From Rhizobium album (GTDB lineage: Bacteria > Pseudomonadota > Alphaproteobacteria > Rhizobiales > Rhizobiaceae): a DNA stretch of 64,000 nucleotides. Below the pieces are notes generated by a model. That model was not told the origin of the DNA. It did no database searches and saw only the letters and a program-made list of their open reading frames with translations. A program made the position numbers and the translations under genes. The stretch is taken from assembly GCF_003122325.1 (NCBI RefSeq), contig NZ_QFBC01000016.1, positions 1-64,000 of the forward strand, given 5' to 3'. The stretch's first letter is position 1, and the number at the start of each line of letters is the position of its first letter. Positions 42,696 to 51,940 of this stretch are shown here, piece by piece.

Positions 42696-43862
42696 ATGAG
42701 GAAAACCATCTACAGCCTTATGCTCGGCACTTTTCTGGCCGGTGCATCCAGCGCATCCGCTGCCGATATCACTGTCTGCATGTGGGGCACCATCACCGGG
42801 CCGGACGCCCTGCTGAACGGCATGTCCTACGGAACCCGCGACTACATCGAGTACATCAACCAGACACAGGGCGGCATCGCCGGCAACAAGATCAAGACGC
42901 TGCTTCTCGACGGCCGCTACAAGCTGGATGAGGAACAGAAGAACTATCGCCGTTGCGTGGGGGAGGAGAACGCTGTTTACGTCAAGGGCTGGTCGACAGG
43001 CGCCGTCAAGGCATTGCGTGACCAGATCCAGAGCGATGCCGTGCCCTTCATGACGGATTCCCATGCCAGCGAGGTGCTGGACCCGGCCAAACTGCCCTAC
43101 ATCTTTATGGCAGGCCCGACCTATGAGCAGCAATTGCTGATCGGCCTGCGGGCCGCCGCTGAGGCTGGTGGCAAGCGGGTTGTGGTCATGCACGCCAACA
43201 ATGAATACGGCCGTGCGCCCGTCGAAGTCGTTCGCAAATCGGGTGAGATCGAGAAACTCGGGCTGGAACTGGTGGACCAGATCGAATTTCCGTTCGACAC
43301 CCAAGACCTGACCGGCCAGATCCTGCGTCTCAAAAACCTTAATCCCGATGCGGTCTATATCCAGGCATCGACCCCGCAGGTTCTCGTGATCCTGCGAGAT
43401 GCCGCCAAGGTCGGTTTGCCGGCAAGCCTGTTCACCGGCAACATCTACAACATCGCACCGGCCATCATCGAACAGCTTGGCCCGGCAGCCGAGGGTTTTC
43501 GCGCCATCCAGATCTATTCCGATTTCGGCTCCGATATCCCGGCGACGGCCGACATGAAGAAGTTCGAAGAAAACAACAAGATCGAGAAGCGGGACCCCTT
43601 CTATATGAAGGGCTGGTACGAGGGCATCGCCATGGTTGCAGCCATCCGCAAGGCTGTCGAAAAGGCCGGCGGCGTGCCGGACGATATCGTCGCTTTCCGC
43701 AAGTCGGTGCGCGACGAGATGGAAGGGCTGACAGGCCTCGATACCGGCGGCATTACCCCTCCCGTCTCCTACGCCAATCACCAAGGCACGACCCAGGCGC
43801 GCATCACGGAGATCAAGGATGGTGCCTATGTTCCCGTAAGCGACTGGATCGGTGCCCATTAA
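42696..43862 (+). CDS. Branched-chain-type ABC transporter substrate-binding protein
   Basis: 388-residue periplasmic binding protein of the LivK type. A signal peptide (KTIYSLMLGTFLAGASSASA) is followed by DITVCMWGTITGPDALLNGMSYGTRDYIEYINQTQGGIAGNKI, the usual peripla_BP_6 beginning. ATG at 42696 follows AGGAGGAGGA; the frame extends upstream into the permease gene but without a site. It determines the specificity of the transporter, which cannot be read from sequence. Confidence 0.9.
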   Translation: MRKTIYSLMLGTFLAGASSASAADITVCMWGTITGPDALLNGMSYGTRDYIEYINQTQGGIAGNKIKTLLLDGRYKLDEEQKNYRRCVGEENAVYVKGWSTGAVKALRDQIQSDAVPFMTDSHASEVLDPAKLPYIFMAGPTYEQQLLIGLRAAAEAGGKRVVVMHANNEYGRAPVEVVRKSGEIEKLGLELVDQIEFPFDTQDLTGQILRLKNLNPDAVYIQASTPQVLVILRDAAKVGLPASLFTGNIYNIAPAIIEQLGPAAEGFRAIQIYSDFGSDIPATADMKKFEENNKIEKRDPFYMKGWYEGIAMVAAIRKAVEKAGGVPDDIVAFRKSVRDEMEGLTGLDTGGITPPVSYANHQGTTQARITEIKDGAYVPVSDWIGAH

Positions 43863-43888
43863 GCATCTCAAGGAAGGGACGTCCCGCA

Positions 43889-44602
43889 ATGCTTAAAGTC
43901 AGCGGCATGAGCGTTCGCTATGATTCCGTCATCGTTGCCCTGAATGGGATAGATTTCGAGGCTGCGGAAGGCCGCGTCGTGGCTTTGCTCGGGCCGAACG
44001 GGGCGGGCAAATCCACCCTGCTGAAAGCGGTGGCGGGCATGCTCCCTTTTGAACAGGGAGATATCTCGGACGGACGCGTCGCGTTCAACGGCGCGTCCCT
44101 GAGCGGCAAACCCCCTGCGGCAATCACGCGGTCGGGTATCGCCCTGGTGCAGGATGGCCGGCAATGCTTCCGCAATCTCACCGTCGGTGAGAACCTCAGG
44201 GCCGCGTCCTTTCGTCATCCGAATGGTAGCTCGGCGCGGCTCGATCTGGTCCTGTCATACTTTCCGATCCTCGAGGAATTCCTCGACCGGCAGGCAGGTC
44301 TTCTGTCCGGTGGACAGTTGCAGATGCTGGTGATTGGTATGGCACTTATGCTGCAACCACGACTCCTGATGCTGGACGAGCCCAGTCTCGGTCTCTCGCC
44401 GGTGATGGTCCAGTCCGTCTTCGAAATTGTGGAGAGGCTGCATCGCGATCTCGGGATGACGGTCATCGTTGCCGAACAGACCGTGCCGCGTCTGATGCAG
44501 ATTGCGGATGACGTCTACGTCCTGTCCCGGGGGCGTGTCGCCCTGCACGCGCCGCCGGGCGACATCAACGAGGAACGGCTGCAGCGGCTTTATCTGAGCT
44601 GA
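43889..44602 (+). CDS. Branched-chain-type ABC transporter ATPase (LivF type)
   Basis: 237 residues. Walker A GPNGAGKS, signature LSGGQLQM, Walker B LLMLDEPSLGLSPVMV and GIALVQDGRQCFRNLTVGENL mark a LivF protein. It completes the five-gene transporter. A perfect 20-bp palindrome 64 bases after its stop probably marks the end of the transporter message. Confidence 0.9.
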   Translation: MLKVSGMSVRYDSVIVALNGIDFEAAEGRVVALLGPNGAGKSTLLKAVAGMLPFEQGDISDGRVAFNGASLSGKPPAAITRSGIALVQDGRQCFRNLTVGENLRAASFRHPNGSSARLDLVLSYFPILEEFLDRQAGLLSGGQLQMLVIGMALMLQPRLLMLDEPSLGLSPVMVQSVFEIVERLHRDLGMTVIVAEQTVPRLMQIADDVYVLSRGRVALHAPPGDINEERLQRLYLS

Positions 44603-44666
44603 AGGTCGATCCCGAAAAAATGCCAGCAATCATGCCTCGCCGGAGGCTGGACCGTCGCTGTTCTGC

Positions 44667-44693
44667 GGCGCTCGCCGGCGAGCGCCAAGTTTT
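44667..44693 (+). terminator. Palindromic hairpin after the Liv-type transporter
   Basis: GGCGCTCGCCGGCGAGCGCC (44667-44686) is a perfect 20-bp palindrome followed by aagtttt. It could terminate or attenuate transcription between livF and the dehydrogenase gene. Confidence 0.6.
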
Positions 44694-44710
44694 GAGAAAG
44701 GAAAACTGTG

Positions 44711-45460
44711 ATGAGATTGAAAGACAAAATTGCGATCGTAACTGGCGGGGCAAGCGGTTTCGGCGAAGCGACGGCCCGCCGTTTTGCTGCCGAAGGCGCA
44801 CGTGTCGTGATCGCGGATTTGCGGCTGGAGGCAGCACAGCGCGTCGCTTCTGAGATCGGTGGAGCCGCCCTTGCCGTTGCCGCCGATGTTGGCGTGGCTG
44901 ACGATGTCGCCAATGTCGTGTCGGAAACCAGCAGGCATTTCGGGACACCCGACATCCTCGTGAACAATGCAGGCACCACCCATCCCAACCAGCCACTGCT
45001 GGAAACGGACGAGGCGTCCTTCGACCGTGTGTTCAGGGTCAATGTGAAGTCGATCTATCATTTCGTGCAGGCGGTCGTGCCGCTTATGCGGGATGCCGGG
45101 GGAGGGGTCATTCTCAATGTCGGATCGACGGCCGGGATCAGGCCGCGGCCGGGCCTGACGTGGTACAATGCCTCCAAAGGTGCAGTGAACCTGATGTCGC
45201 GATCGCTTGCGGCCGAACTCGCGCCTTGGAAAATCCGTGTGAACGCCCTTTGCCCCGTTGCTGGCGATACGCCGCTGCTCGCCGCTCTGATGGGGGTGCC
45301 GGATACGCCGGAGAACCGGCAGAAATTCATCTCCAGCATTCCGCTCAGCCGGTTGTGCCGGCCGTCGGATGTCGCCGCCGCGGCGCTCTACCTCGCGTCC
45401 GACGAGGCGGAGTTCATTACGGGTGTGGAGTTCCCGATCGATGGCGGCAGGACGATCTGA
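44711..45460 (+). CDS. Short-chain dehydrogenase/reductase (SDR)
   Basis: 249 residues. NAD(P) motif TGGASGFG near residue 12, NNAGTTHPNQP, catalytic Ser in VGSTAG and the YNASKGA tyrosine-lysine pair, then the closing FITGVEFPIDGGRTI. It reversibly oxidises a secondary or primary alcohol in the cytoplasm. ATG at 44711 follows GAAAGGA. A decayed copy of this gene lies at 56068-56341. The aldehyde dehydrogenase downstream could act on its product. Confidence 0.9.
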   Translation: MRLKDKIAIVTGGASGFGEATARRFAAEGARVVIADLRLEAAQRVASEIGGAALAVAADVGVADDVANVVSETSRHFGTPDILVNNAGTTHPNQPLLETDEASFDRVFRVNVKSIYHFVQAVVPLMRDAGGGVILNVGSTAGIRPRPGLTWYNASKGAVNLMSRSLAAELAPWKIRVNALCPVAGDTPLLAALMGVPDTPENRQKFISSIPLSRLCRPSDVAAAALYLASDEAEFITGVEFPIDGGRTI

Positions 45461-45541
45461 GGGTGGAAAGCCATCATGTCGGTAGGGAAAGCCTGACTGA
45501 AATACATCCATGACGATTCATGTGAACGACAGGAGAAAACA

Positions 45542-46990
45542 ATGAACGTAGCGACGAAAATGCCCGAAGCCGTGATTGCGGACGATTTCCGCATGTTGAT
45601 CGATGGCGAGCTTAAGGGTTCTGACAACCTTTTTGAAATCTACAATCCCGCGACCAATACGGTCATTGCCCACGCCCCGGATGCGACCAGACAGGACCTT
45701 GAAACTGCGGTTGCCGCCGCCCGGAGAGCCTTCAAGTCCTGGTCGCGCCTGAGTTGGGACGAACGGGGCGACTACATCACCCGGTTCGCCGACGTCATCG
45801 AGCAGCGTCGCGAAGAACTGACCACGATGCTCACGCTCGAGCAGGGCAAGCCGCGGCATACATTGGCGACGCGAGAGGTCGATCTCGCTATCCATTGGCT
45901 GAAGGGAATGGCCAAGCAGCGCCTGCACAATGAGATTCTGGAAGACAACGAACAGCATACGGTCGAAGTGCAGCACGCTCCGCTGGGCGTCGTCGGCGCG
46001 ATAACGCCGTGGAATTTTCCGGTTCTCCTGAGCCTCTGGAAGATCGCGCCGTGCCTCGTGACAGGCAACACGATGGTTTTGAAGCCGTCTCCCTATACGC
46101 CGATGTGCACACTCTGGTTCGGGGAGATAGCAAAGGACATTTTCCCGCCGGGCGTCTTGAATTTCGTGTCCGGCGGCAACGATCTCGGCCAGTGGATCAC
46201 CGAGCATCCCGGCATCAACAAGATCAGCTTCACCGGGTCGTCGGCGACGGGCAAGAAGGTGATGGCGTCGTCTTCCGTTAACCTCAAGAGGATCACGCTC
46301 GAACTGGGCGGCAACGACGCTGCCATCGTCATGCCCGATGCCGATCTCGATGAAGTGGTCCCGCAACTGTTCTGGGCCGCGTTCGGCAATTCCGGCCAAT
46401 GGTGCATCGCGCCGAAGCGGATTTTCATCCATTCGTCGGTCTATCGTCAGTTCGCCGACAAATTCGTTGCCTTTGCCAAGGAAAAGAAGGTCGGCGACGG
46501 CATGTTGCCGGATACCGACCTCGGCCCCATTCAAAACAAGATGCAGTACGGGAAACTGCTCGACATGTTCGCTGACATTCGCGCGAAGGGCTACGAGGTC
46601 TTGCTGGGTGGCCAGATCGACGAGAGCCTGGCGGGCAATTTCGTCCCCGTCACAATCGTTGACAATCCGCCGGATGACAGCCGGATCGTGCGGGAGGAGC
46701 CATTTGGACCCGTCGTGCCGCTGCTGTCCTACGAAACCTTCGACGAGGTGATCGAACGCGCCAACGATACGGACTACGGGCTGGGGGGATCCGTCTGGGG
46801 CCGGGATCGTGCGAAAGCGATCGAAGTGGCCAACCAGTTGGAAACAGGCACCGTCTGGGTCAACGAGATCCAGGTCCACGGCGTCACCCTGCCGCTCGCC
46901 GGGCACAAGCAATCTGGCATGGGAGCGGAGAACGGAGAGGAGGGGTTGTGTGAATTCACCAACACCAAGACATTGATGTTCAAGAAGTAA
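45542..46990 (+). CDS. Aldehyde dehydrogenase
   Basis: 482 residues. ITPWNFPVLLSLWKIAPCLVTGNTMVLKPSP is the cofactor region, LELGGNDAAIVMPDADLDEV has the Glu, FGNSGQWCIAPKRIFIH the catalytic Cys, and EEPFGPVVPLLSYETFDEVIERAN the C-terminal block. It resembles the phenylacetaldehyde/betaine-aldehyde branch (WKIAPCL) and differs from the aldehyde dehydrogenase at 38416-39840, so two aldehyde oxidation steps are encoded in the run. A hairpin follows its stop. Confidence 0.89.
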   Translation: MNVATKMPEAVIADDFRMLIDGELKGSDNLFEIYNPATNTVIAHAPDATRQDLETAVAAARRAFKSWSRLSWDERGDYITRFADVIEQRREELTTMLTLEQGKPRHTLATREVDLAIHWLKGMAKQRLHNEILEDNEQHTVEVQHAPLGVVGAITPWNFPVLLSLWKIAPCLVTGNTMVLKPSPYTPMCTLWFGEIAKDIFPPGVLNFVSGGNDLGQWITEHPGINKISFTGSSATGKKVMASSSVNLKRITLELGGNDAAIVMPDADLDEVVPQLFWAAFGNSGQWCIAPKRIFIHSSVYRQFADKFVAFAKEKKVGDGMLPDTDLGPIQNKMQYGKLLDMFADIRAKGYEVLLGGQIDESLAGNFVPVTIVDNPPDDSRIVREEPFGPVVPLLSYETFDEVIERANDTDYGLGGSVWGRDRAKAIEVANQLETGTVWVNEIQVHGVTLPLAGHKQSGMGAENGEEGLCEFTNTKTLMFKK

Positions 46991-47020
46991 TCCATTCGGT
47001 TCATCGATGCGATCAAGGAA

Positions 47021-47046
47021 GAGGCGCCGCAGGCATGCGGCGCCTC
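47021..47046 (+). terminator. Hairpin after the aldehyde dehydrogenase gene
   Basis: GAGGCGCCGC and GCGGCGCCTC pair perfectly (10 bp) around AGGCAT, 30 bases after the stop codon. A short T-rich stretch (acttttgtct) follows a few bases later. Confidence 0.55.
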
Positions 47047-47098
47047 AGGGGAGACTTTTGTCTGCGCTCCGGCGCGTTTCATTGGGGAGGAGAATACC

Positions 47099-48265
47099 AT
47101 GAAAGTACTTTTGCGCTCGGCATTGGCTATCTTTGCCGCAGTCTCCGTCACAGGTCAGGTAGCGGCTGAAGGACTCGACGAACTGTCGCCGGATGTCGCG
47201 GCCTACTACCAGGGGCTTGATCCGGAACAACCAACGGGGGCTTCGGCCTATCGCGACTTCAAACCGCGCAAGGGGCCGCCTTGGACCATCGGATATGCGA
47301 GCTCGTACGCGGGCAATACCTATCGCGCCGCCGCCATGGATCGCTTGATGAAGGAGCTTCTCCCAAAATACAAAGAAGCGGGTCTCGTCAACGACGTCAT
47401 CGTGACGCAGTCCAATCTCAACGACGCCACGCAGATCCAGCAAATCCGGCAGCTTGTCGATCAAGGCGCGGATGCCATAATCCTATGCTGCTCGAATCCG
47501 GTCGCACTGAACAGGGCTGTCGAATATGCCTATAGAAAAGGCGTCCCTGTTATCAACTGGTCAGGATATCTGACGTCTCCTTATTCGATAAACGCCTCCG
47601 CGAACTATACCGACGGCGGATACCAGGTCGCCAAGCAACTGATCGAGGAAACTGGAGGCAAGGGCAATTTCCTGCTGGTTTCCGGCATTCCCGGGGCGGC
47701 ATCATCCGAATCCTTCGACAATGGCGCCCGCAAAGCGCTCGCGGAGTTTCCTGAAGTCAAGCTTGTCGGCCAGGTCGCCGGCAACTGGACGGACCAGATC
47801 GCCCAGACGGAAGTCCAGAAATGGCTTGCGACGAATTCGGTCGAGCTTGCCGGCATCATCACTCAGGGCGCGCAGGAAACCGGCGTCCTCAAAGCGGTTC
47901 TCCAGTCTGGACGCAAGGTTATGCCCATGTCGCAGACGGGCGCGGCAGGACCGGCCTGCTACATGAAAAAGAACCCTGAATGGCTGAAATACGCCTTCCA
48001 CATGTGGCCGCCGGCAGACGAGATGGAACTAGGTTTCAACGTTCTGATGAGAACCCTACAGGGTCAGGGACCGAAGGTGCAGTCGATCATCCGCTCGGTC
48101 TACCGGGTCAGCGCAGCCGAATACACGGCCAAGGTTTCGGATGATTGCTCGATCGATGATCCCTCCTTCGTCGAACCCGGCATTTCGAGGTGGTTCCCCG
48201 ATGAGCGTGCCGCCGACTATTTCCTGCACCCCAGCGATCCCTTGACCTGGAAGCCGACCAACTGA
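47099..48265 (+). CDS. Sugar-type ABC transporter substrate-binding protein (RbsB-like)
   Basis: 388 residues. A signal peptide (LLRSALAIFAAVSVTGQVAA) precedes a type I periplasmic binding fold with WTIGYASSYAGNTYRAAAMDRL, TQSNLNDATQIQQIRQLVDQGADAIILCCSNP and GVPVINWSGYL. This is the peripla_BP_4 pattern of ribose/galactose and related binding proteins. ATG follows GGGGAGGAG. A strong hairpin after its stop, followed by TTTT, separates it from the ATPase gene, typical where the binding protein is made in excess. Confidence 0.89.
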   Translation: MKVLLRSALAIFAAVSVTGQVAAEGLDELSPDVAAYYQGLDPEQPTGASAYRDFKPRKGPPWTIGYASSYAGNTYRAAAMDRLMKELLPKYKEAGLVNDVIVTQSNLNDATQIQQIRQLVDQGADAIILCCSNPVALNRAVEYAYRKGVPVINWSGYLTSPYSINASANYTDGGYQVAKQLIEETGGKGNFLLVSGIPGAASSESFDNGARKALAEFPEVKLVGQVAGNWTDQIAQTEVQKWLATNSVELAGIITQGAQETGVLKAVLQSGRKVMPMSQTGAAGPACYMKKNPEWLKYAFHMWPPADEMELGFNVLMRTLQGQGPKVQSIIRSVYRVSAAEYTAKVSDDCSIDDPSFVEPGISRWFPDERAADYFLHPSDPLTWKPTN

Positions 48266-48273
48266 GGGTTTTC

Positions 48274-48303
48274 GCGAGCGGGTCTCAGCCCGCTCGCCAG
48301 TTT
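48274..48303 (+). terminator. Hairpin between binding-protein and ATPase genes
   Basis: GCGAGCGGG and CCCGCTCGC form a perfect 9-bp stem around TCTCAG, followed by cagtttta. It is probably an attenuator or a 3-prime end stabiliser for the binding-protein message. Confidence 0.65.
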
Positions 48304-48319
48304 TATGGAGGAATCGATC

Positions 48320-49861
48320 ATGACGGGCATTCTCGTGCAGGGTGTCAGCAAGTCGTTTGGCGAGACGCGCGCACTCACCGATGCAAGCCTCGCGGCTGAC
48401 ATGGGCGAGGTGCACGCTATCGTGGGAGAGAACGGCAGCGGTAAGAGCACGCTCGCAAAGATAATATCCGGCGTTCTCGCACCCGATGGAGGGACGGTGG
48501 ACGTGCTGGGTGAGACGCCTGGTAACCCATGCCATGCGCGGCGGCTCGGCGTCGCTCCCATTTTTCAGGAAATGATGCTCGCCGAACAGCTGTCGATCGC
48601 TGAAAACGTCTTCGCAGGAAGCGACGGCCTGCTTTGCCGCACCCTTTCCGCGAAGGCAAGAAACGCCGAAGCGAAGGCGTTGCTGGAGCGGCTGAGCGGC
48701 CAGGCGGTCGATCCGACGGCGAGGGTTTCAGATCTTCCGCTTCATCTAAAACAATGGGTCGTGCTTGCCCGCGCCATTTGCATCCAGCCCAGGGTGCTCA
48801 TACTGGATGAATCCTCGGCGGCTCTCGATCTCGCTGGAACGGAGCGACTTCACGCGGAAATTCGCCGATTACGCGACGGCGGCGCCTGCATCCTGATTGT
48901 CACGCATCGCATCGCCGAACTCGTCAGGATCGCCGACAAGGCGACTGTGCTCAGGGATGGCCGGACGGTGGGAACGCTGTCCAAATTCGAAATCACCGAA
49001 CAGAATCTGTTGAAGCTGATGTCGGCGGAGAAACCGCCGGCAAAGGTGCAGCTCGATCCGTCGAAAACGGCGCGTTCGTCCTCTGCGCTTGTGCTCCGTT
49101 GCGAAGCCCTTCAATTGGCCCGCGAGACGACGCCTTTCGGTTTCGAATTGCGGGAAGGCGAGATCGTCGGGGTCGCGGGCCTGGATGGTGCCGGGCATGC
49201 CGAATTCATTCGCACAGTCGCCGGTATCGACCTTCCTTCCAGCGGTTCGGTCACTATCTTCGGAAGCCACGGCCAGTCCATTGAAATCCGGTCGATCGAA
49301 GAGGCTGGCGCCGCCGGGCTGAGCTATGTTTCGGGTGACAGGAAGAAGGAAGGCATCTTCCCCGCGCTTTCGACTTTCGAGAACTTCGCTATGGCTCCCT
49401 ATGGGTGTCACCGGGACAGGACCGGATTGATAGATGCCGGTTCGCTGCGTGGATCGTTCGCCCGAGAGGTCGCCCGCCTTGGCATCAAGGTGGGACCGCC
49501 GAACGACAGAATCACTTCGCTGTCCGGGGGCAATCAGCAAAAGGTCCTGATTGCCAGGGCCTTCGCGGCGCAGCCGAAAGTGATCGTACTCAACGATCCG
49601 GCAAGAGGTGTCGATATCGGCACCAAACAAGAGCTCTACCGCCAGCTCGTCGCGTTCTCCCAGACAGGTGGAGCTGTGATCTATCTCTCTTCGGAAATCG
49701 AGGAGTTCTTCGACTTCGCCGATCGGGTGGACGTGTTCGTACAGACCACTCTTCACAGGAGCCTGCCATCCCGCGATCTCAGTGAAGAGGCCCTGCTTTA
49801 CGCCATGTTCGGGCGCCTGGCGGACGCGGTTTCGCCCATAACGGTTGAGGAGATGGCATGA
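48320..49861 (+). CDS. Sugar-type ABC transporter ATPase (RbsA-like, two domains)
   Basis: 513 residues with two tandem nucleotide-binding domains. The first has a full Walker A (GENGSGKS) and LILDESSAALD, but its signature region reads LPLHLKQWV. The second lacks a Walker A lysine (GLDGAGHAEF) yet has a good signature LSGGNQQK. This complementary degeneration is normal for RbsA/MglA proteins. ATG at 48320 is chosen because GGAGG lies seven bases upstream; another ATG 15 bases earlier overlaps that site. It overlaps the first permease by four bases. Confidence 0.9.
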   Translation: MTGILVQGVSKSFGETRALTDASLAADMGEVHAIVGENGSGKSTLAKIISGVLAPDGGTVDVLGETPGNPCHARRLGVAPIFQEMMLAEQLSIAENVFAGSDGLLCRTLSAKARNAEAKALLERLSGQAVDPTARVSDLPLHLKQWVVLARAICIQPRVLILDESSAALDLAGTERLHAEIRRLRDGGACILIVTHRIAELVRIADKATVLRDGRTVGTLSKFEITEQNLLKLMSAEKPPAKVQLDPSKTARSSSALVLRCEALQLARETTPFGFELREGEIVGVAGLDGAGHAEFIRTVAGIDLPSSGSVTIFGSHGQSIEIRSIEEAGAAGLSYVSGDRKKEGIFPALSTFENFAMAPYGCHRDRTGLIDAGSLRGSFAREVARLGIKVGPPNDRITSLSGGNQQKVLIARAFAAQPKVIVLNDPARGVDIGTKQELYRQLVAFSQTGGAVIYLSSEIEEFFDFADRVDVFVQTTLHRSLPSRDLSEEALLYAMFGRLADAVSPITVEEMA

Positions 49862-50850
49862 TGACGGACATTCTCAAACGCCTGCCAGCGGGGACGAGTC
49901 TGGCCATGCCCCTCGGTCTGGTTGCGCTATTGCTTCTGCTGTCGGCTGTCTTCAGCCCGCAACTTTTCACGATCGACGGCATAGCCGGCGCGATCCTTGT
50001 CAGCGCTCCGCTGATTGTCGCCGCCATGGCGATCACGCCGATTGCGATGGCGGGACGCGGCGGTGTCGATCTCTCGATCGGCCCGCTGATCGGCTTCATC
50101 AATGTGACGATCGTCGCGTGGCTGCAGCCGCATGGCTTCGGCACCCCGGTCATGGTCTTTGCCTACGCGATGCTTGCCGCCTGCGCCTGGTATGCCTTGC
50201 TTGCCACCGTCATCACGATCGTCCGTGTAAGCCCGATCATCGTCATGCTTGCGGGCTATATGGTGCTCGCGGGGCTTGATCTGGTCATTCTGCCTCGACC
50301 CTCCGGCAGCGCGCCGGAATGGCTGGGAGATTGGGGCTTCGGCACGGAGATCTTCTCGCCGGTGCTGGCGATCCTGCTTATCTCGGGGTTCGCCTGGGGT
50401 CTGCTTCGTTCCACGGCCCTGTTCGACAACATCGAGTTGCTTGGTGCCGACGAAAGGACCGCGTACACGGCGGGCCTTGCGACAGACCGTGTGCGGCTTG
50501 CCGCCTATGTCGTCGGCGGCCTGCTCGCGGCGATGGCGGCGATCTGCCAGACGGCAGTCATCGGTTCGGGCGATCCAACCCAGGGCAATCGCATAACGCT
50601 GCAGGCCATCACGGCGCTTGTACTTGGAGGGACCGCGCTTTCCGGCGGCAGGGGCAGCGCCACCGGCAGCGCGCTGGGCGCCATCGCCATGTTCCTGATC
50701 TCCAACCTCCTGTCCTCATTCAATTTCGGTGCAATGTCCGGCTTCATTACCCAGGCGGTGTATGGCCTTGTGCTGGTGCTGACCCTCCTTGCAACCTTGA
50801 TCCGTTTTCGGTCGAAACCTGTCAAAGGAGCCTCAGATGGCCGTTCATGA
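49858..50850 (+). CDS. Sugar-type ABC transporter permease (RbsC-like) 1
   Basis: 330 residues, about nine hydrophobic segments. GRGGVDLSIGPLIGFINVTIVAWL and the later ALVLGGTALSGGRGSATGSALGAIAMFLISNLLSSFNFGAMSG are the RbsC pattern. It overlaps the ATPase stop (ATGATGA arrangement) and itself overlaps the second permease gene by 14 bases, so the three are tightly coupled. A decayed copy of its C-terminus is found at about 53770. Confidence 0.89.
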   Translation: MMTDILKRLPAGTSLAMPLGLVALLLLLSAVFSPQLFTIDGIAGAILVSAPLIVAAMAITPIAMAGRGGVDLSIGPLIGFINVTIVAWLQPHGFGTPVMVFAYAMLAACAWYALLATVITIVRVSPIIVMLAGYMVLAGLDLVILPRPSGSAPEWLGDWGFGTEIFSPVLAILLISGFAWGLLRSTALFDNIELLGADERTAYTAGLATDRVRLAAYVVGGLLAAMAAICQTAVIGSGDPTQGNRITLQAITALVLGGTALSGGRGSATGSALGAIAMFLISNLLSSFNFGAMSGFITQAVYGLVLVLTLLATLIRFRSKPVKGASDGRS

Positions 50851-51856
50851 AACCATACCTGGCGTTACGCGGCCTTTTCCACTTGCCTGGAATCTAGAGC
50901 ACAAAGGTGTCGTCTTTGGCGCTGCCATTCTGATAGCTTTATGCCTTGCCGGCGCCGTGCTGGTGCCGGGCTTCCTCTCGGGCTCGAACATCCGCTCGAT
51001 CCTTCTGCTCGCGGCCTTTCTCGGCCTGGCAGCGATGGGGCAGACCTTCGTGGCGCTGTTAGGAGGACTGGATCTCTCGATTCCGTTCGTTATCGGTTCG
51101 GCCAACATCGGACTTGCGGCTCTTCTTGGGGCAGGAGTTCCCGCACTCCCCGCCATCGTTCTGATCGTTCTCGTTGGCGCCGGCGTCGGCCTGCTGAACG
51201 CGCTTCTGAGTTTCAGCCTGCAGAATCAAGCGCTTATTGTCAGCCTTGGCGTGGGCTTTACACTGGTGGGGCTTTCCCAGGTGCTCACGAGCATCGGAAA
51301 CGCCTATGGCGGCAATGTCATGGGAGCTGTTCCCGCACTTCTTGCGCACATATCGGCCGCCAATGGAACCACATTCGGCCTGCCGGTCCCGCCGGTCGTG
51401 CTGATCTGGGTGTGCGCCACTATTGCGGTCTCCTTCCTGATGAGACGATCACGGATCGGGCGCGGCTTCTACGCGGTCGGCGGCAACCGCATCGCCGCGG
51501 CACGACTGTCGATATCGGCATTCCGATACTGGATCTACGCCTACTGCCTTTCCGGCGCTCTCGCCGCAACGACGGGAATCCTTTTGCTGGGTTTTTCCGG
51601 CGGCGGCTTCGTCGGTGTGGGCGACTCCTATCTGTTCACCACCATCGCTGCGGTCGTTCTGGGAGGCACCTCGTTGCTGGGTGGGGCGGGAGGAAGCACG
51701 CAAACCGTCATCGGAGTTCTGGTGTTGCAGGTGCTGACGTCTCTGCTCGTGGGACTCGGCTTCAGCTTCGCGGCGCAACAGGTGGTCTTCGGTCTGATGA
51801 TCGTACCCATGGTCGCGATCTACGCCCGCAGCCCGGAGATAAGGCTGCAGATCTGA
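50837..51856 (+). CDS. Sugar-type ABC transporter permease (RbsC-like) 2
   Basis: 339 residues. AAMGQTFVALLGGLDLSIPFVIGSANIGLAALLGAG and AAVVLGGTSLLGGAGGSTQTVIGVLVLQVLTSLLVGLGFSFAAQQVVFGLMI are the conserved regions. Together with permease 1 it would form a heterodimeric channel, which is less common than the RbsC homodimer. A degenerate second copy with a large internal deletion lies at 53986-54240. Confidence 0.89.
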   Translation: MAVHETIPGVTRPFPLAWNLEHKGVVFGAAILIALCLAGAVLVPGFLSGSNIRSILLLAAFLGLAAMGQTFVALLGGLDLSIPFVIGSANIGLAALLGAGVPALPAIVLIVLVGAGVGLLNALLSFSLQNQALIVSLGVGFTLVGLSQVLTSIGNAYGGNVMGAVPALLAHISAANGTTFGLPVPPVVLIWVCATIAVSFLMRRSRIGRGFYAVGGNRIAAARLSISAFRYWIYAYCLSGALAATTGILLLGFSGGGFVGVGDSYLFTTIAAVVLGGTSLLGGAGGSTQTVIGVLVLQVLTSLLVGLGFSFAAQQVVFGLMIVPMVAIYARSPEIRLQI

Positions 51857-51940
51857 CGCCGATCGCCGACTGGTGATTTCGGCTGCGACACGACATCCGG
51901 AACGCTGGCGACAATCAAGTATCAAAGGGAGGAGAAAACT

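Noticed and set aside
42555-43889. 444-codon open frame on the minus strand
   Set aside because: It is antisense to the Liv-type binding protein, which has a signal peptide, a perfect ribosome site and family motifs. The antisense product has no recognisable domain.
45518-46912. 464-codon open frame on the minus strand
   Set aside because: It lies opposite the aldehyde dehydrogenase with intact catalytic motifs; a shadow of GC-rich codon usage.
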